Shown one piece after another: positions 8,763 to 20,791 of a stretch of 64,000 nt of DNA. A model generated the notes under the pieces. The model did not search any database and was not told the DNA's origin. It saw only the letters and a program-made list of their open reading frames with translations. Position numbers and translations under genes: made by a program. Position 1 is the first letter of the stretch. The number at the start of each line of letters is the position of its first letter. The stretch comes from Saccharomycopsis crataegensis (lineage: Eukaryota > Ascomycota > Saccharomycetes > Ascoideales > Saccharomycopsidaceae): contig NW_027043829.1 in the NCBI RefSeq assembly GCF_037102585.1, forward strand, positions 1,674,001 through 1,738,000, given 5' to 3'.

Positions 8763-11030
8763 TTAATCACCCTCATTTGATGATATATCACTGGTAGATT
8801 CTTCACCCGAATCATTTTCCGTCAATTCAATATTCAAATTGCTTAAATATTCGTGGCGTCTTTCTGGTCCAGCCTCATGGTTGTCATTACTACCATTGTA
8901 TTGCTCAAACTGCCTAGACTGGATATTATTCACGTACTCCCTTAAATCCTGACTAGCGGCAAACTGCATATCCGCATCAGACACCGAGCTAGCAGAATCA
9001 CTCCCAGTAGATATTGAAGGAGCAATATCGGTACGCAAGAATCCGTAGTTAACCATGTCTCTACTTCCTGTATCATTATCGCTTGAATGTACCCAATTAG
9101 CAGACAGTTCGCTGCTAGTCAAGTTAGCTAGAGGTTGGGGCTCATTATTCGCCATGGCATGGTGGCTATCGGTTGCTGATCTCATAATGGTCGAGCTATC
9201 CGATAATAGGTTATTATTACCATCTGATGACTGATTGGTATGACCATAATTCTCAACATCACTAGGATTATGACTTCCAGTGAGTCGCAAAGACTCGACA
9301 AAGCCACTGGGTTTGGCACTATCATCGTTGCCAATAACCGTTCCACTACCGCTACTGACATACTTGTTTTCCCCTGCCCCACGAGGCAAGTCAGCAAGGT
9401 CATGGTCCTCATGATTATAATTCCCAACCTCATTGGTGATGGCGTATCTAATTCTTTCGCAGCTTTCATTGTCGTAGTCAACATCAGATTTGGGAACAAA
9501 ATTCACGGAATCTTTGGCACTTTTGCAGCTGCTATACATATCGTCGATCTCTTCTAATTTTAGACCCTTGGTTTCATAAATCGCAAAGTATGTAAAAATC
9601 GCGGCAAATGTCGTCACCCCTCCCCAGAGAAAGAAAATCTTCATCCCCAACGAAATGGAAGTATCAGATTTTGCATTCCCATCAATTAAGTACGGGGTCA
9701 GAAAGGCAAACGCAAAATTAACTAGCCAATTGGTAGCGGCTGACAAAGACACCGCACGGCCTCTGATTCCTAATGGGAAGATTTCCGAAGTAACAACCCA
9801 GACTCCCGGACCCCAAGTCGAGGCAAAAAACAAAATGAACGTACAAACAAATGCCAACATGACTTTATTGGTTGTGATAGAAGATCCTTGAGCCGTACCC
9901 ACAATGGCAATGATAAATGAGGATATTGTCATGCCGATGGCTCCAAACATCAAAGATTTTCTTCGACCAATTAATTCAATAAGAAAGATTCCGGGCACCG
10001 TTCCAACAACATTGACGGCGTAGGTCACAAAGCTGTACAAGTATGATTTATCAACTACTCCGGTTTCCACGAAAAACCACACCCCATAATAAAAGATAAA
10101 ATTGATCCCGGACGCCTGTTGCAAACCTTGGAGAACGATACCAGTTACCATCCGAAGTCCTTGTTTACTTCGTCCTGGTCCACTTCTGAAACAGTCTATG
10201 AATGAGTATGCTGACAATGACATGGTGAAATCATAATTGGCTTTGATATCGACCAATTCCTCGATTAACCCCGGATCATCTTCAGGAACTCTTCTCAATA
10301 TACTAAGAGAGTGGGCAGCATCAGAAATTCTATTCTTCATCACGTAGAACCGAGGGGATTCGGGTAAGAAGAACACCCCAATACTCAAAAGAATGGCCCA
10401 GCCCGACTGCAAGCCAATGGGGATTCGATAAGACCCTGTGTTGTTCATTTTATAAGTAGCTTGGGAAATGGCACTGGAGCATAAGAGTCCCCAGGTGATC
10501 GCCCATTGATAAGTAGAAACAATCGCACCTCTGACCCATTTGGGCGACGCTTCAGATTGGTAGAGCGGAACTGTTGCAGATAATATACCAATCCCACACC
10601 CGGTGATGACCCTTCCCACACAAAGGAGGGCCAATGTTGTAGACGATATTTGACAAATATTACCGATATTGAACACCACCAACGAGGAGATCAAAATGGC
10701 CATTTTACGGCCCAATGCATCGGTTAACAACGGCGAGAATATTGCCCCGACTAGAGTACCCAACGAAAGTGAAGCAGTGGCGATGGCTCGTTCAATGGCA
10801 CTGAAAGAAGTCCCATTTTTGCTAAAATGGGTAACCACATAGTGCATGGATAAGACGTTATTGGAAAGACCGGTGTCATAGCCATATAAAAACCCACCAA
10901 CCGCAGCAAATGTACCTATAGCTATCGCCATGGACGAGCTTTGCGGTCGAGCTCCGGGGACATGATATTGATTTTTGGTTTCATAGTCAACAAACGTTTG
11001 GCTCAACCCCTTGATGGTTTTGAACTTCAT
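8763..11030 (-). CDS. SNF3: Snf3/Rgt2/Hgt4-type glucose sensor
   Basis: This 755-residue protein of the sugar-porter family has twelve membrane segments (about residues 35-490). Family motifs are in place: GFLYGYDTG in helix 1, DALGRK after helix 2, PESPR at 223-227, and a QQxSGINFIFYYG helix 7. Several stretches match Snf3/Rgt2 rather than ordinary transporters: SYRIPIGLQ, STYQWAITWGLL, and SFIDCF in the central loop. Beyond the last helix comes a hydrophilic Ser/Asn/Asp-rich tail of about 255 residues. Such long tails mark sensors, which bind glucose at the plasma membrane and signal through casein kinase to Mth1/Std1 to derepress hexose-transporter genes. It is probably a receptor more than a carrier. 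It lies head to head with histone H3 across about 720 bp. Confidence 0.88.
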   Translation of the reverse strand: MKFKTIKGLSQTFVDYETKNQYHVPGARPQSSSMAIAIGTFAAVGGFLYGYDTGLSNNVLSMHYVVTHFSKNGTSFSAIERAIATASLSLGTLVGAIFSPLLTDALGRKMAILISSLVVFNIGNICQISSTTLALLCVGRVITGCGIGILSATVPLYQSEASPKWVRGAIVSTYQWAITWGLLCSSAISQATYKMNNTGSYRIPIGLQSGWAILLSIGVFFLPESPRFYVMKNRISDAAHSLSILRRVPEDDPGLIEELVDIKANYDFTMSLSAYSFIDCFRSGPGRSKQGLRMVTGIVLQGLQQASGINFIFYYGVWFFVETGVVDKSYLYSFVTYAVNVVGTVPGIFLIELIGRRKSLMFGAIGMTISSFIIAIVGTAQGSSITTNKVMLAFVCTFILFFASTWGPGVWVVTSEIFPLGIRGRAVSLSAATNWLVNFAFAFLTPYLIDGNAKSDTSISLGMKIFFLWGGVTTFAAIFTYFAIYETKGLKLEEIDDMYSSCKSAKDSVNFVPKSDVDYDNESCERIRYAITNEVGNYNHEDHDLADLPRGAGENKYVSSGSGTVIGNDDSAKPSGFVESLRLTGSHNPSDVENYGHTNQSSDGNNNLLSDSSTIMRSATDSHHAMANNEPQPLANLTSSELSANWVHSSDNDTGSRDMVNYGFLRTDIAPSISTGSDSASSVSDADMQFAASQDLREYVNNIQSRQFEQYNGSNDNHEAGPERRHEYLSNLNIELTENDSGEESTSDISSNEGD

Positions 11031-12163
<1,133 letters not shown>

Positions 12164-13000
12164 TGTTCCGTTTGGTATCGATTGTTTATTACACTAGTGT
12201 CTACAATTTGTGTTTAATTTAGTCGGACATTATTCTATTGACAGTTCTTTTTTTTTTCATTTTTGTCTACTATCATTTTTATTTTCAGGGGTTGTTTGGT
12301 TTTATTTTAATTGAAGCTATCAGAGAGTCTTCAGATGTATGCTATCATTGCAATTGTAAAGTAAAAAAAAAATCGCCACCGAATGAAGGAGCGATGAGAG
12401 ATCACACACATCGCCCAGTGGGAAACTGTCCGGGTAATGATTGATGATCATGATATGATGCAATGCTATCATCATACATGAGTATTGAGTGGATTGTATA
12501 GTAAATTAACACTATATTCGTGCGTACGTATATATACAATTCACTATAAAATATGTTGCTTGGTCATAAATTCCACTCTGTAAGCTTTAATTTCACTGCC
12601 TTAATAACCGGAAACAATAAAAAAAAAAAAATGAATGCACTGTTCATGTTGCGTTGCAGGCGTTTCTTTTGGTAATTTGTGGATCATAAAACATCTGATC
12701 TGATCTGGGGGGGGGAGGTCACTCGCTCAATAAAATAACAGTTCAACCACAGACATACAAAGTAGCATTAAATAACTGCAGATATTTGTGGTACCATAAT
12801 AGCATTATTAAATGTGAATACGATCATGCTATAACCTGCTTTTTTTTTTGTTCGAAAAGTCCGGGATTGTTTGATTTTATTTATCCTACAAGTGATAAAT
12901 ATTTGCATTAGCAAAACTGAGGTGATAGAAGAGGATGTGGCTATAGTAAATTGCCTAACCTGGTTTTTTTTTAATTGACTATCAAGGAACCTTTGTGTCC

Positions 13001-13001
<1 letters not shown>

Positions 13002-13033
<32 letters not shown>
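13002..13033. repeat. (TG)16 microsatellite
   Basis: An uninterrupted TG dinucleotide run in the H3/homeodomain intergenic region. Confidence 0.95.
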
Positions 13034-13035
<2 letters not shown>

Positions 13036-13279
13036 TTTTTTGGTGGTTGTTTATGCCAGCATTCATCAAGACATATCCTGTTTGGTAAATCACCAAGAGC
13101 AAGAAAAAAAAAAAAAGGTTGTCCGCACCTGAATAAGAAAATTATTATGTCCATGTTTCCCCTTCGTAATAATAATGATAGCTTATTTGACTGGAGAAGC
13201 CGATATATGATACCCGGTGTCGTCGGAAAGGAAAGGAAAAACATGAGACACTTCCATTAATTACTGTGCACCAATGTTG

Positions 13280-13280
<1 letters not shown>

Positions 13281-13320
<40 letters not shown>

Positions 13321-13321
13321 A
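13281..13321. repeat. (ACA)n trinucleotide microsatellite
   Basis: About 13 copies of an ACA/CAA triplet, non-coding here. Confidence 0.95.
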
Positions 13322-14863
13322 TAAAAATAGATCTCTTTCCTTTTCTTTTCAGGGCACTGGATCGATACAGCCCAGCCAAGTCAATATTTTTGTTCTTAGC
13401 CTTGCTCGCTCTTCATGTCTCTTTAAGTTGAGTTCGTATCCCCAATTGCATGAAAAAAGCAAAATCTGTACGGATCTTTATTGCCTTGGGCTCCACAATG
13501 TTCAGTAGTGATACGAGGGCCGCATATTTTCTGACATAGTTAGTCGCATATGTATATATATTCACATTTATTATTAAGATAGTATTACTAATGATATCTT
13601 AATATTTTGTTTGGTTTACTTGTGCTACGGTTTCTTGGTAATAGAACGTAAAGCACCCCCGTCAATAATTGGATGGACGGCACCCCTTTGACGCTTACGA
13701 ACGGGTCTGCGGGGATTCTCCCTCAAAAAATCTCTCAAGGGGAGTAACATATTTAGATGATTGATGTTTTTATAGAAACATCGATCCGAAAGTTATCACA
13801 GTAAACATTAGAACAAAATTATACATATAGAAGGATGCTTCTTGACACCCTTATGAACCATTGAAAGGGGGGGCTAGAAGCGAGGAGCGCAATATCATAT
13901 CCCAGCAATGTATATTTCGTCACTTGACAACATCAGGCAAGAATACGGAAAACAAGGAACTCACCGGAGTCATTGGAATATAAACAAATGCTGGAGAAGT
14001 TTTCCGATATATCATACGCGGAGGGATCGCACGATGAGGACAATGATTAATTAGGGTTTTCAAAAAGCATAGTGCACTTTTTTCTTTTTTTTTTTTTTTC
14101 GACTTGGAGTATCTCGAGAAATAAGCTGATCCTATATAGTTACTATTCACAGAACAAACAGAGACAAAAGTATCTCTGGCTCGATTTATGTCGTCTTATA
14201 ACTTATTATTCCATGAGGGGGGGGGTGAACCTGTCTTGCATCCCAGACACATTCTATTTTGTCTCCGCGGCAAACCGAATAGCTCTTGTGTAGACAGACA
14301 TATGAAAATGCTGTAGAATGTGAAAGTTAGTCATCATGAGCAGTGCCTCGTTTATTAATATTAATATTCATATTCATATGAGATTTATAGTATATTCATT
14401 ATATTGAAGTCATTACATTAAATATTGCTGCGTGAAAGCAACGAGCAAACTAAAAAGGAAAAATAAAATATCGGATAAAATATGAGACAGGATCTAAAAG
14501 ACATAATACAATTTTTTTTGACAGGAACAAAGTAAAAAGATAAAAAAAAAAACAAAAAACAATAGTGCAACAGAGAAAGTGTAGGTGAACCTTGCAAAAC
14601 TATGATAATGCCAACAAATATTACTCTCTCTATATGTTTGATTATTCTTTAGCAAGATGCGTTTGACAAGGTTTAAGAGAAAATCTGATAAAAAATGACG
14701 TATAAGCACAGCAATTCATGAGTATAACTCTGATATGATACCAGCTCATATCTAAAGTTCTAAATTCTCTTTTGTTGATAGTCGTGATGCATAGAAATAA
14801 AAAAATAAAAATAAATGACAGCAGTAATAACAAGCATTAGCAAAAATCAAAACCACCCTCCCC

Positions 14864-14979
14864 AAAAAGAAAAATTAGAAGAACATCTAGAACAAACAGC
14901 AAAAAGAAAAATTAGAAGAACATCTAGAACAAACAGCAAAAATAAAAAATAAAAAATAAAAAATAAAAAATAAAAAAGA
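14864..14979. repeat. 37-bp perfect tandem duplication followed by an (AAAAAAT)n array
   Basis: Bases 14864-14900 recur exactly at 14901-14937 (each begins AAAAAGAAAAATTAGAAGAA and ends AACAAACAGC). The second copy runs straight into about five copies of a 7-nt AAAAAAT unit up to 14979. It lies just beyond the stop codon of the homeodomain gene, within its likely 3' UTR. Confidence 0.95.
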
Positions 14980-14994
14980 AGTCCCACCAATACT

Positions 14995-15765
14995 TCAGAA
15001 CTCAATGTTTCTGCTTCTTAATTCTTTCAAGTTCTTGACTTTTCTTCTTCTGGCGTTGATGAACCAGTTATCTAACTGCTGAAAAGTCAAGCCGGTTTGA
15101 GCGACCAACTCATTTTTCTCTTGAGAATTAGGGTATGGACGATCTAAGTTTTGTTTTAGCCAATTGAGCAACACATCAGTGGTTGTTTTTGGCAAGTTTT
15201 GTCTTCTTTTCCGTTTGGAAGAGTCTGACATGTAGTTTGCAGAATAACTAGACACCGATGATGGCGAAGTGGTGGCAGATATGGACCTAGGGTAACTGTA
15301 TTGATTTGGAATAGTTGGATCATACGACGACGAAGAAGAAGAGGAAGAAGTTGGAGTAGAATTGGTTGAATAGCTATTGGTTGGGTAGCAATGATATGGT
15401 TGTTGTGTAACGGTAGAGGAAGGGAGCACGGGTAGCGGGGTAGATGGATGATTCATTGACGGCAACACCTGAGGTTGTTGTTTCTGTTGTACGTACTTTG
15501 AAGCTGGGTATTGATATTGATAGCTACTTGATGGTAAAGGATGAATAATCTGTTGATTTGGCTTCTGGTAATGACCGCGGGGATCATAAGAGGGTCCATC
15601 GGTATACGCATCACGCAAAACGTCCTTCAAGGAAGGCAAAGTTGTAGGAGAAGACGATTGAAGGTGGTGAGATTGAGCATGGGACAAAGATGGCAAAGTT
15701 CTGCTCGAGGAATGCTGATGGTGGTGGTGGTGATTTTGGTTGGATAACATATTGGTGATATCCAT
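14995..15765 (-). CDS. CUP9/TOS8: TALE-class homeodomain transcription factor, Cup9/Tos8-like
   Basis: This 256-residue protein has its homeodomain at the extreme C-terminus (about residues 184-245). The three-residue loop extension typical of TALE proteins (RPYPN) is present, and the recognition helix is LDNWFINARRRKVK, with isoleucine at homeodomain position 50. The KRKRRQNLPK arm resembles fungal Cup9 and Tos8. These are nuclear repressors; Cup9 controls peptide-transporter genes in budding yeast, and Cup9 and Tos8 homologues act in Candida morphology and biofilm circuits. The rest is low-complexity Ser/Pro/Gln/His, including a His run near residue 13 and a Ser run near 145. It is divergent from PUF3 across 5 kb of non-coding DNA, suggesting heavy cis-regulation. 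Cup9 and Tos8 cannot be told apart here. Confidence 0.85.
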   Translation of the reverse strand: MDITNMLSNQNHHHHHQHSSSRTLPSLSHAQSHHLQSSSPTTLPSLKDVLRDAYTDGPSYDPRGHYQKPNQQIIHPLPSSSYQYQYPASKYVQQKQQPQVLPSMNHPSTPLPVLPSSTVTQQPYHCYPTNSYSTNSTPTSSSSSSSSYDPTIPNQYSYPRSISATTSPSSVSSYSANYMSDSSKRKRRQNLPKTTTDVLLNWLKQNLDRPYPNSQEKNELVAQTGLTFQQLDNWFINARRRKVKNLKELRSRNIEF

Positions 15766-18700
15766 GATTTGGCACTCTCAAAAAAACAAGGCTACCAGGA
15801 ACAATTTATAATACTGTAAGAACATAATACTTTCTGAAAAGAGAGAAGAAAAACAAAAACAAAAAAGAAAAACTTTTATATCTAGTGGTGAGTGATATAA
15901 CACTGGGAAACACCACCGGGTTTATATAACGCTTTTTTTCGGCTAGTAAACTGAAGGGATGTTCCAACAGCACGGGTCCATGAAAAACCCTCTTTTTTTT
16001 TTTTTTCTTTTTGTTTCTTCAAATTTCAATGCAATGCAATGCTTTCCAACGCACAGAGTTTTTGCAACATGCATACAGAAAAAGGCACTTGGCGCCGGAG
16101 TTAGAACAAACCCCCAAACTAGGCAAGAGCGCCTTCTAATGGCCGATTGAAAAATGCAAAAGAAAGGCAGCGCAATTGGTGTATGTGTGGCAGGAGATGT
16201 CAGTTGCAAAGAACATGGAGGAGAAAACAAGGAGAGGAGCTGCTATGGAATAAATACATATATCGTATTGAACAACCAGGGCCACAAATTAATTAGAGAC
16301 GCAAACAGAATTACACTTTGAATGTATAACCATACAAGAAAATCAGCAATCAATCACGAGAAAAAAGAGAGTTTCTGCTCGTTTCTTTTTGCATGAAGTT
16401 TCTGCATGTTTCTTTTAACACTTGTTTATTTTGACAAAACAACAAAAGTGTCAATCACATATCAAGCCACTTCAGAGCAAACATATGTGGCCGTTTTATT
16501 ATGGAGCCAGATATGGGCATTGACATGTTTTAGACTATGCTACGGTAACAAGCATTCACCCGAATGACAGAAACTTTAACTTTGCCCAACACAAGAATGC
16601 CAACAACAAGTTGCGAATTTTCGTACCACTCTATGTAGGCTTTGAAGCTCATGCATAACCTTTACTCGACCAACAATAGAGAAGTGGTAAAATAAACGGT
16701 TCCGTAATGGACACTAGCAGCAGCCCCCATCTCAGAGGTTGTTGATATTCATTTTGTGGTTTTTTTGTTTTGGTTTCCAGGTCTTGGTTTTGTGTAAGAC
16801 TTGTCATCGATTAATTAATCGATTAATTAATTAGTTGAAGCGCAGCTTTTTCCCTCGCAGAAAAAAACCTTAATAATCAATCAAATGATAGCTGCGTTTT
16901 TTGATCCACACTCATTCTGCAACCAAAGAAAAAATCACCTGCTTTTTTTTTATTGTCACTGTCCCTGTATAGTCAGCTCAACTGCAGACGTTCTTATAGT
17001 TATGGGTATTTTATTTGTTTTTCTTCTTGTTAAAAGGAAAAAAGCGGTAATCTAAGACAACCCTGGGGTTTCAAATCAAATAAATCAGGAGATAAAAGTT
17101 TAAAGATACTTGGAGCGAATAATAATCTGGTTTTGCGGCACCAGTAAAATACCAATATCACTTTCCATTGTAGTTAATGGTGAATCCTACAAATATATCT
17201 ATGGAATTATTAACTCTAACCAGAGAATTTCACGTTGTTCAACACAGAGCCTGGCTATATTGTGTTTGAGAAGAAAATACCGCGCAAAGCTTTTTCGTAG
17301 ATTTTTAAGACTTAAAGAGCAAGAAAAAAAAAAGAAGAAAATTGCATGATATCCTGTCATCCAAAAATAAAACAGTGCTTTATACTTTTGCCAGAATTTT
17401 TACCCCAATTGAAAAACAATTATAGATAAGATTATCTTACCAAATTGAAAGTAAAGTAAATACTGGTACACATACACCGATCGAGCAGCCAAAGGTCAAC
17501 AACATATTAGATCTGGACGGAAAAAAGCAGTAGGCCTTCCTATGATGGGCCTACCTAGTGTAGTACCAGTACGGGGGCTCCTACTAATAGCATATTCCGT
17601 ATAACGATAATCTGGAATAGGATCCGAGGTCGGAAGATTTCAATGCCAAGCATCACATATCTCGGATCAAGTTAGGTTTCATCTGCGAGTGTTATCTCTC
17701 TCATAATAGCATACCGAAGGAGACAGTATGAAAGAAAAACATACAAATTGACATTCATGATGAATTGGTTATCTGTTTTTCTTCATTTGCTTTCTCTTTC
17801 TCTTTGTTCAGGTTTTTTTTTTTCTTTTTTTCTTTTAAGCATTCTGATTTTGATGCGATAAAGGTAGGTGTGCCTCCCCACTGCCGATCGTAATATCTCG
17901 CCCCCATCCTCCTCTCTGTATGTCTTGCGTCTAACGGCTCCACTCGCCTAAGTACAACCAGTGCGTGGGCAGTCAAAGTTTTGCTACTAAAAAACGAAAC
18001 AAGAAAATATGTCTAATAATTGTTGGGTATTATGTAATTATAATTAAAAATTTTCTACATTGCAAATTGTCTAATCTCCGTGATGTCAGGCTCATTAAGT
18101 AATTCTTTTCTCGAGGGTAGTTTTTTTTTTTTTTTTTCTTTTCTATATACCACGGAGGGAGTGGTCAGAAAGGGGCATTGTAATATTATTCTGTTTCCTG
18201 CAACTTGCAAATAAATAACATGATTATTATTACTATTCGTACAGCTCCCGGGTACGAGTTTAGAAAAGCCCAAGTACCACGCGTCTGTAAAACTGCCAAC
18301 AATTGTTTCCCAGTGAATAAACAAAGATAACACCTTTTACTGCCGAGCTGGCTAATATTGCGGCGCTATAAAAATAAGCGAAAAACATTCAAAACACCGG
18401 CACCTGTTACTTACTTACTTACTTACTTGCTTGCAAACTTAGCCTTAGGATCCGTCTGCTCTAAATGCATTCCAGTGGCTCAATGCTTATACGTTGAAAG
18501 TTTACTACTAAATCTAATCTTGAAATTTTGTTTTGTACAATAATATCGTTTATGAGATCGAATTTTAACTTTATAAATGATAATTGAGCGAAGATTTCCA
18601 CCTTGGATAGCTAATCGAATTTGTCATATTGAATGAGGGATAAACAGGAGAAAGAGATAGAAACAATTTTTTTTTTTCAAAAAAAAAAGGAAATAGAAGA

Positions 18701-19828
18701 TCGGCATAGCACCACTATTGTTTCACAAAACTGTTTAGTTTCGTGAGTGGCCATTGATGATATGCCTTCATGTGGTGATCTTTCGCTTTAAATTGCCATT
18801 AGAAGTTAACAAGACGGTGGACAGAAAATCATTGGCCTCGTCGCAACTATTTGGACTTGCCTGATGTTATTGAGACGCAAAGATTGTGAAAACAGGCAAT
18901 CAATCAACGCTAGATTAATTTTTGGTGTCGTATCTTTTTTCTAATGACGACACACGACTCATATTTTCACTTTAAATAAAATGTATTGTGATCAGTGCCC
19001 CAAGTCAATTTCTCAATACAAAGCAGGTGTTTTACACTATTCCAATAAGATATATCTTATAGTAGCCACAGAGATAAATTTTTTTTTTTTCATGTGACAA
19101 TCAATGTACATACACAACTGAAGGTGCTGTTGGGACACACACTGCTACGCCTGAGCATTGACGAATTGTCAACTTCTGCCACACACCTTAGCATCGTTGG
19201 TGCTTATGTGACTAGCACATCCTTATCCAGTATAGAATACACGATTGTGCTAAGGTAGAAGGTAGACTAAATACACTACCTGGCGTGGAGAGTTCCTAAA
19301 TGTGATGAGCTTCTTAATTAAAGATCCTCTAATGCTGCAGTTTACTGGTATATATCAGGCTACATTAAACCCCAAGAAGACATTTATTGACTAAACTAAC
19401 CCAAAAATATTTACTAATCTATAATCCAACAGATTCCACACTTGCCTCATTGACTTTGCAATTCATATCATGTTTGAATAACCAAACCCGAAATTTATAA
19501 GCCAAATGCGATCCAGTTTTGTTGTGTCTATTTCTACAAAAAAAAAAAAAAAAAATGAAAAGATTAGCGTGAGATGATGGAGTCAACACTTATTGTGTTG
19601 CCATACGCCTTAATCAGGAAAGGCAAAAAATGGAAGCACCAGGAAGTAAGCCCAACAGCAGCAACAATGTGTTAGCTCGAGCTATTTATTTGGGGATAAG
19701 TTTCGAAAAAACTGTAAGTGTCACACTTTTCATCTCACTTAAGCTTTTTGACGCCTGACAAAATGCATGCTGAGGCACGCCTATGTGTTAGCCCGGAAGC
19801 TGCGCGACCCCTACTCCATCTTAGAGGT

Positions 19829-19873
<45 letters not shown>

Positions 19874-20791
19874 CTGAGAATATAAGAGCGATGTTATTTA
19901 TAATGTCCACATTAATATCAACAGAACTTAGGTGAAACATAGAGAATGCACGTACTCTGCTAGCAGTAGATTTGCGCCAGGGGGATTCGTGCCTTTTCGG
20001 GATTTGTATTACATATCCAAAGTTTTTCTTTACTAAGCGGAAAAACTTAAATATCAGCTAGTAATGATATGATTATATCTAGCAATCCATTAGTTACAAT
20101 GTGGTATCGTATCGTCGAGTGATGTACGTACCAATGGACTATGACTCTTTTTAGCATGCAAAATGTGGCCCAATCTTGGGCAAAAACGAAAAACCAGGAG
20201 AATCAAATGACAGCAAGAACAAACATATACACAAGATCCCTGAACAGTATATAAATCAATTTAAATAACAGCTTTTTCCTGAGAAAGTGCTAACTGATTG
20301 CTCGTAGCCACCCCCCCCCCCCACCGGGATCGTTTGTCACGTGTATATCACTGGGAGGGGGGAGGCAGATTGCTACGCGGCCATCTCATGAGAAATCACA
20401 GGAAGTTTTTTCTCTTTGGAGGTGACAAAAAGAGAGGAAAAAAAAAAAATGGATCCTGTTTCCTTCGTCTATCAAACTGTTATTAGCGCAAACCGCCGTC
20501 ATCATACAAAGATCAAATAGAAAGGAAACCAAAAGGCAGAACAAAGGCATATAAAGGAACCAGTTTTCCAAACCTTTTCTTGTATTTATAATCTTGCCTC
20601 TAAAAAATATATTCATATATTTTTCCTCTTGTACATTCTTTTTTTTTTTTCCCACCTATCTTCCTATAAATAACAAACTTTTGGTTTCAAAGAAAAACTT
20701 GTTAATAACAGATTTTGAAAAGCTACTTACCTTATTTCATCATCTTGCCATTTGTCTCAAAAATTATATTTTTTTTTGACACTATCTCATT
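15766..20791. promoter_or_regulatory. 5-kb gene-free upstream region between the homeodomain gene and PUF3
   Basis: The longest ATG- or alternate-start frames are under 100 codons and look random. Near the homeodomain start there are pyrimidine tracts and a TATA-like TTTATATAA (15921-15929). Further out are an AT palindrome cluster (TCGATTAATTAATCGATTAA at 16809-16828), a GTAGGCC/GGCCTAC hairpin at 17530-17554, an ACTT tetranucleotide run (18407-18434), (TA)20 at 19833-19872, C12 at 20311-20322 and CACGTG at 20338-20343. Two TGTTGG...CCAACA segments are treated as weak LTR candidates. TGACA/TGTCA cores, the TALE target, recur near the homeodomain gene, which would permit autoregulation. I see no tRNA. 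Confidence 0.6.
19833..19872. repeat. (TA)20 microsatellite
   Basis: Perfect TA repeat in the 5-kb gap, able to form a cruciform or to act as a nucleosome-free spot. Confidence 0.95.

Larger units (their letters stand above)
12164..14994. other. Gene-poor stretch, 2.8 kb, between H3 and the homeodomain gene
   Basis: No frame here looks like a protein; the longest (158 codons on the minus strand, 12768-13244) is built on microsatellite and poly-A codons. It holds (TG)16 at 13002-13033, (CAA)n at 13281-13321, a G9 run near 12706-12715, a G10 run near 14217-14227 and several A/T tracts. I searched both strands by eye for tRNA B-boxes and found none with an accompanying A-box. The two flanking genes are convergent, so 2.8 kb is more than their 3' ends need. 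Confidence 0.6.

Noticed and set aside
12768-13244. 158-codon minus-strand frame
   Set aside because: It is built across poly-A/T and the (TG)n repeat (a Thr-His run); no domain, low-complexity throughout.
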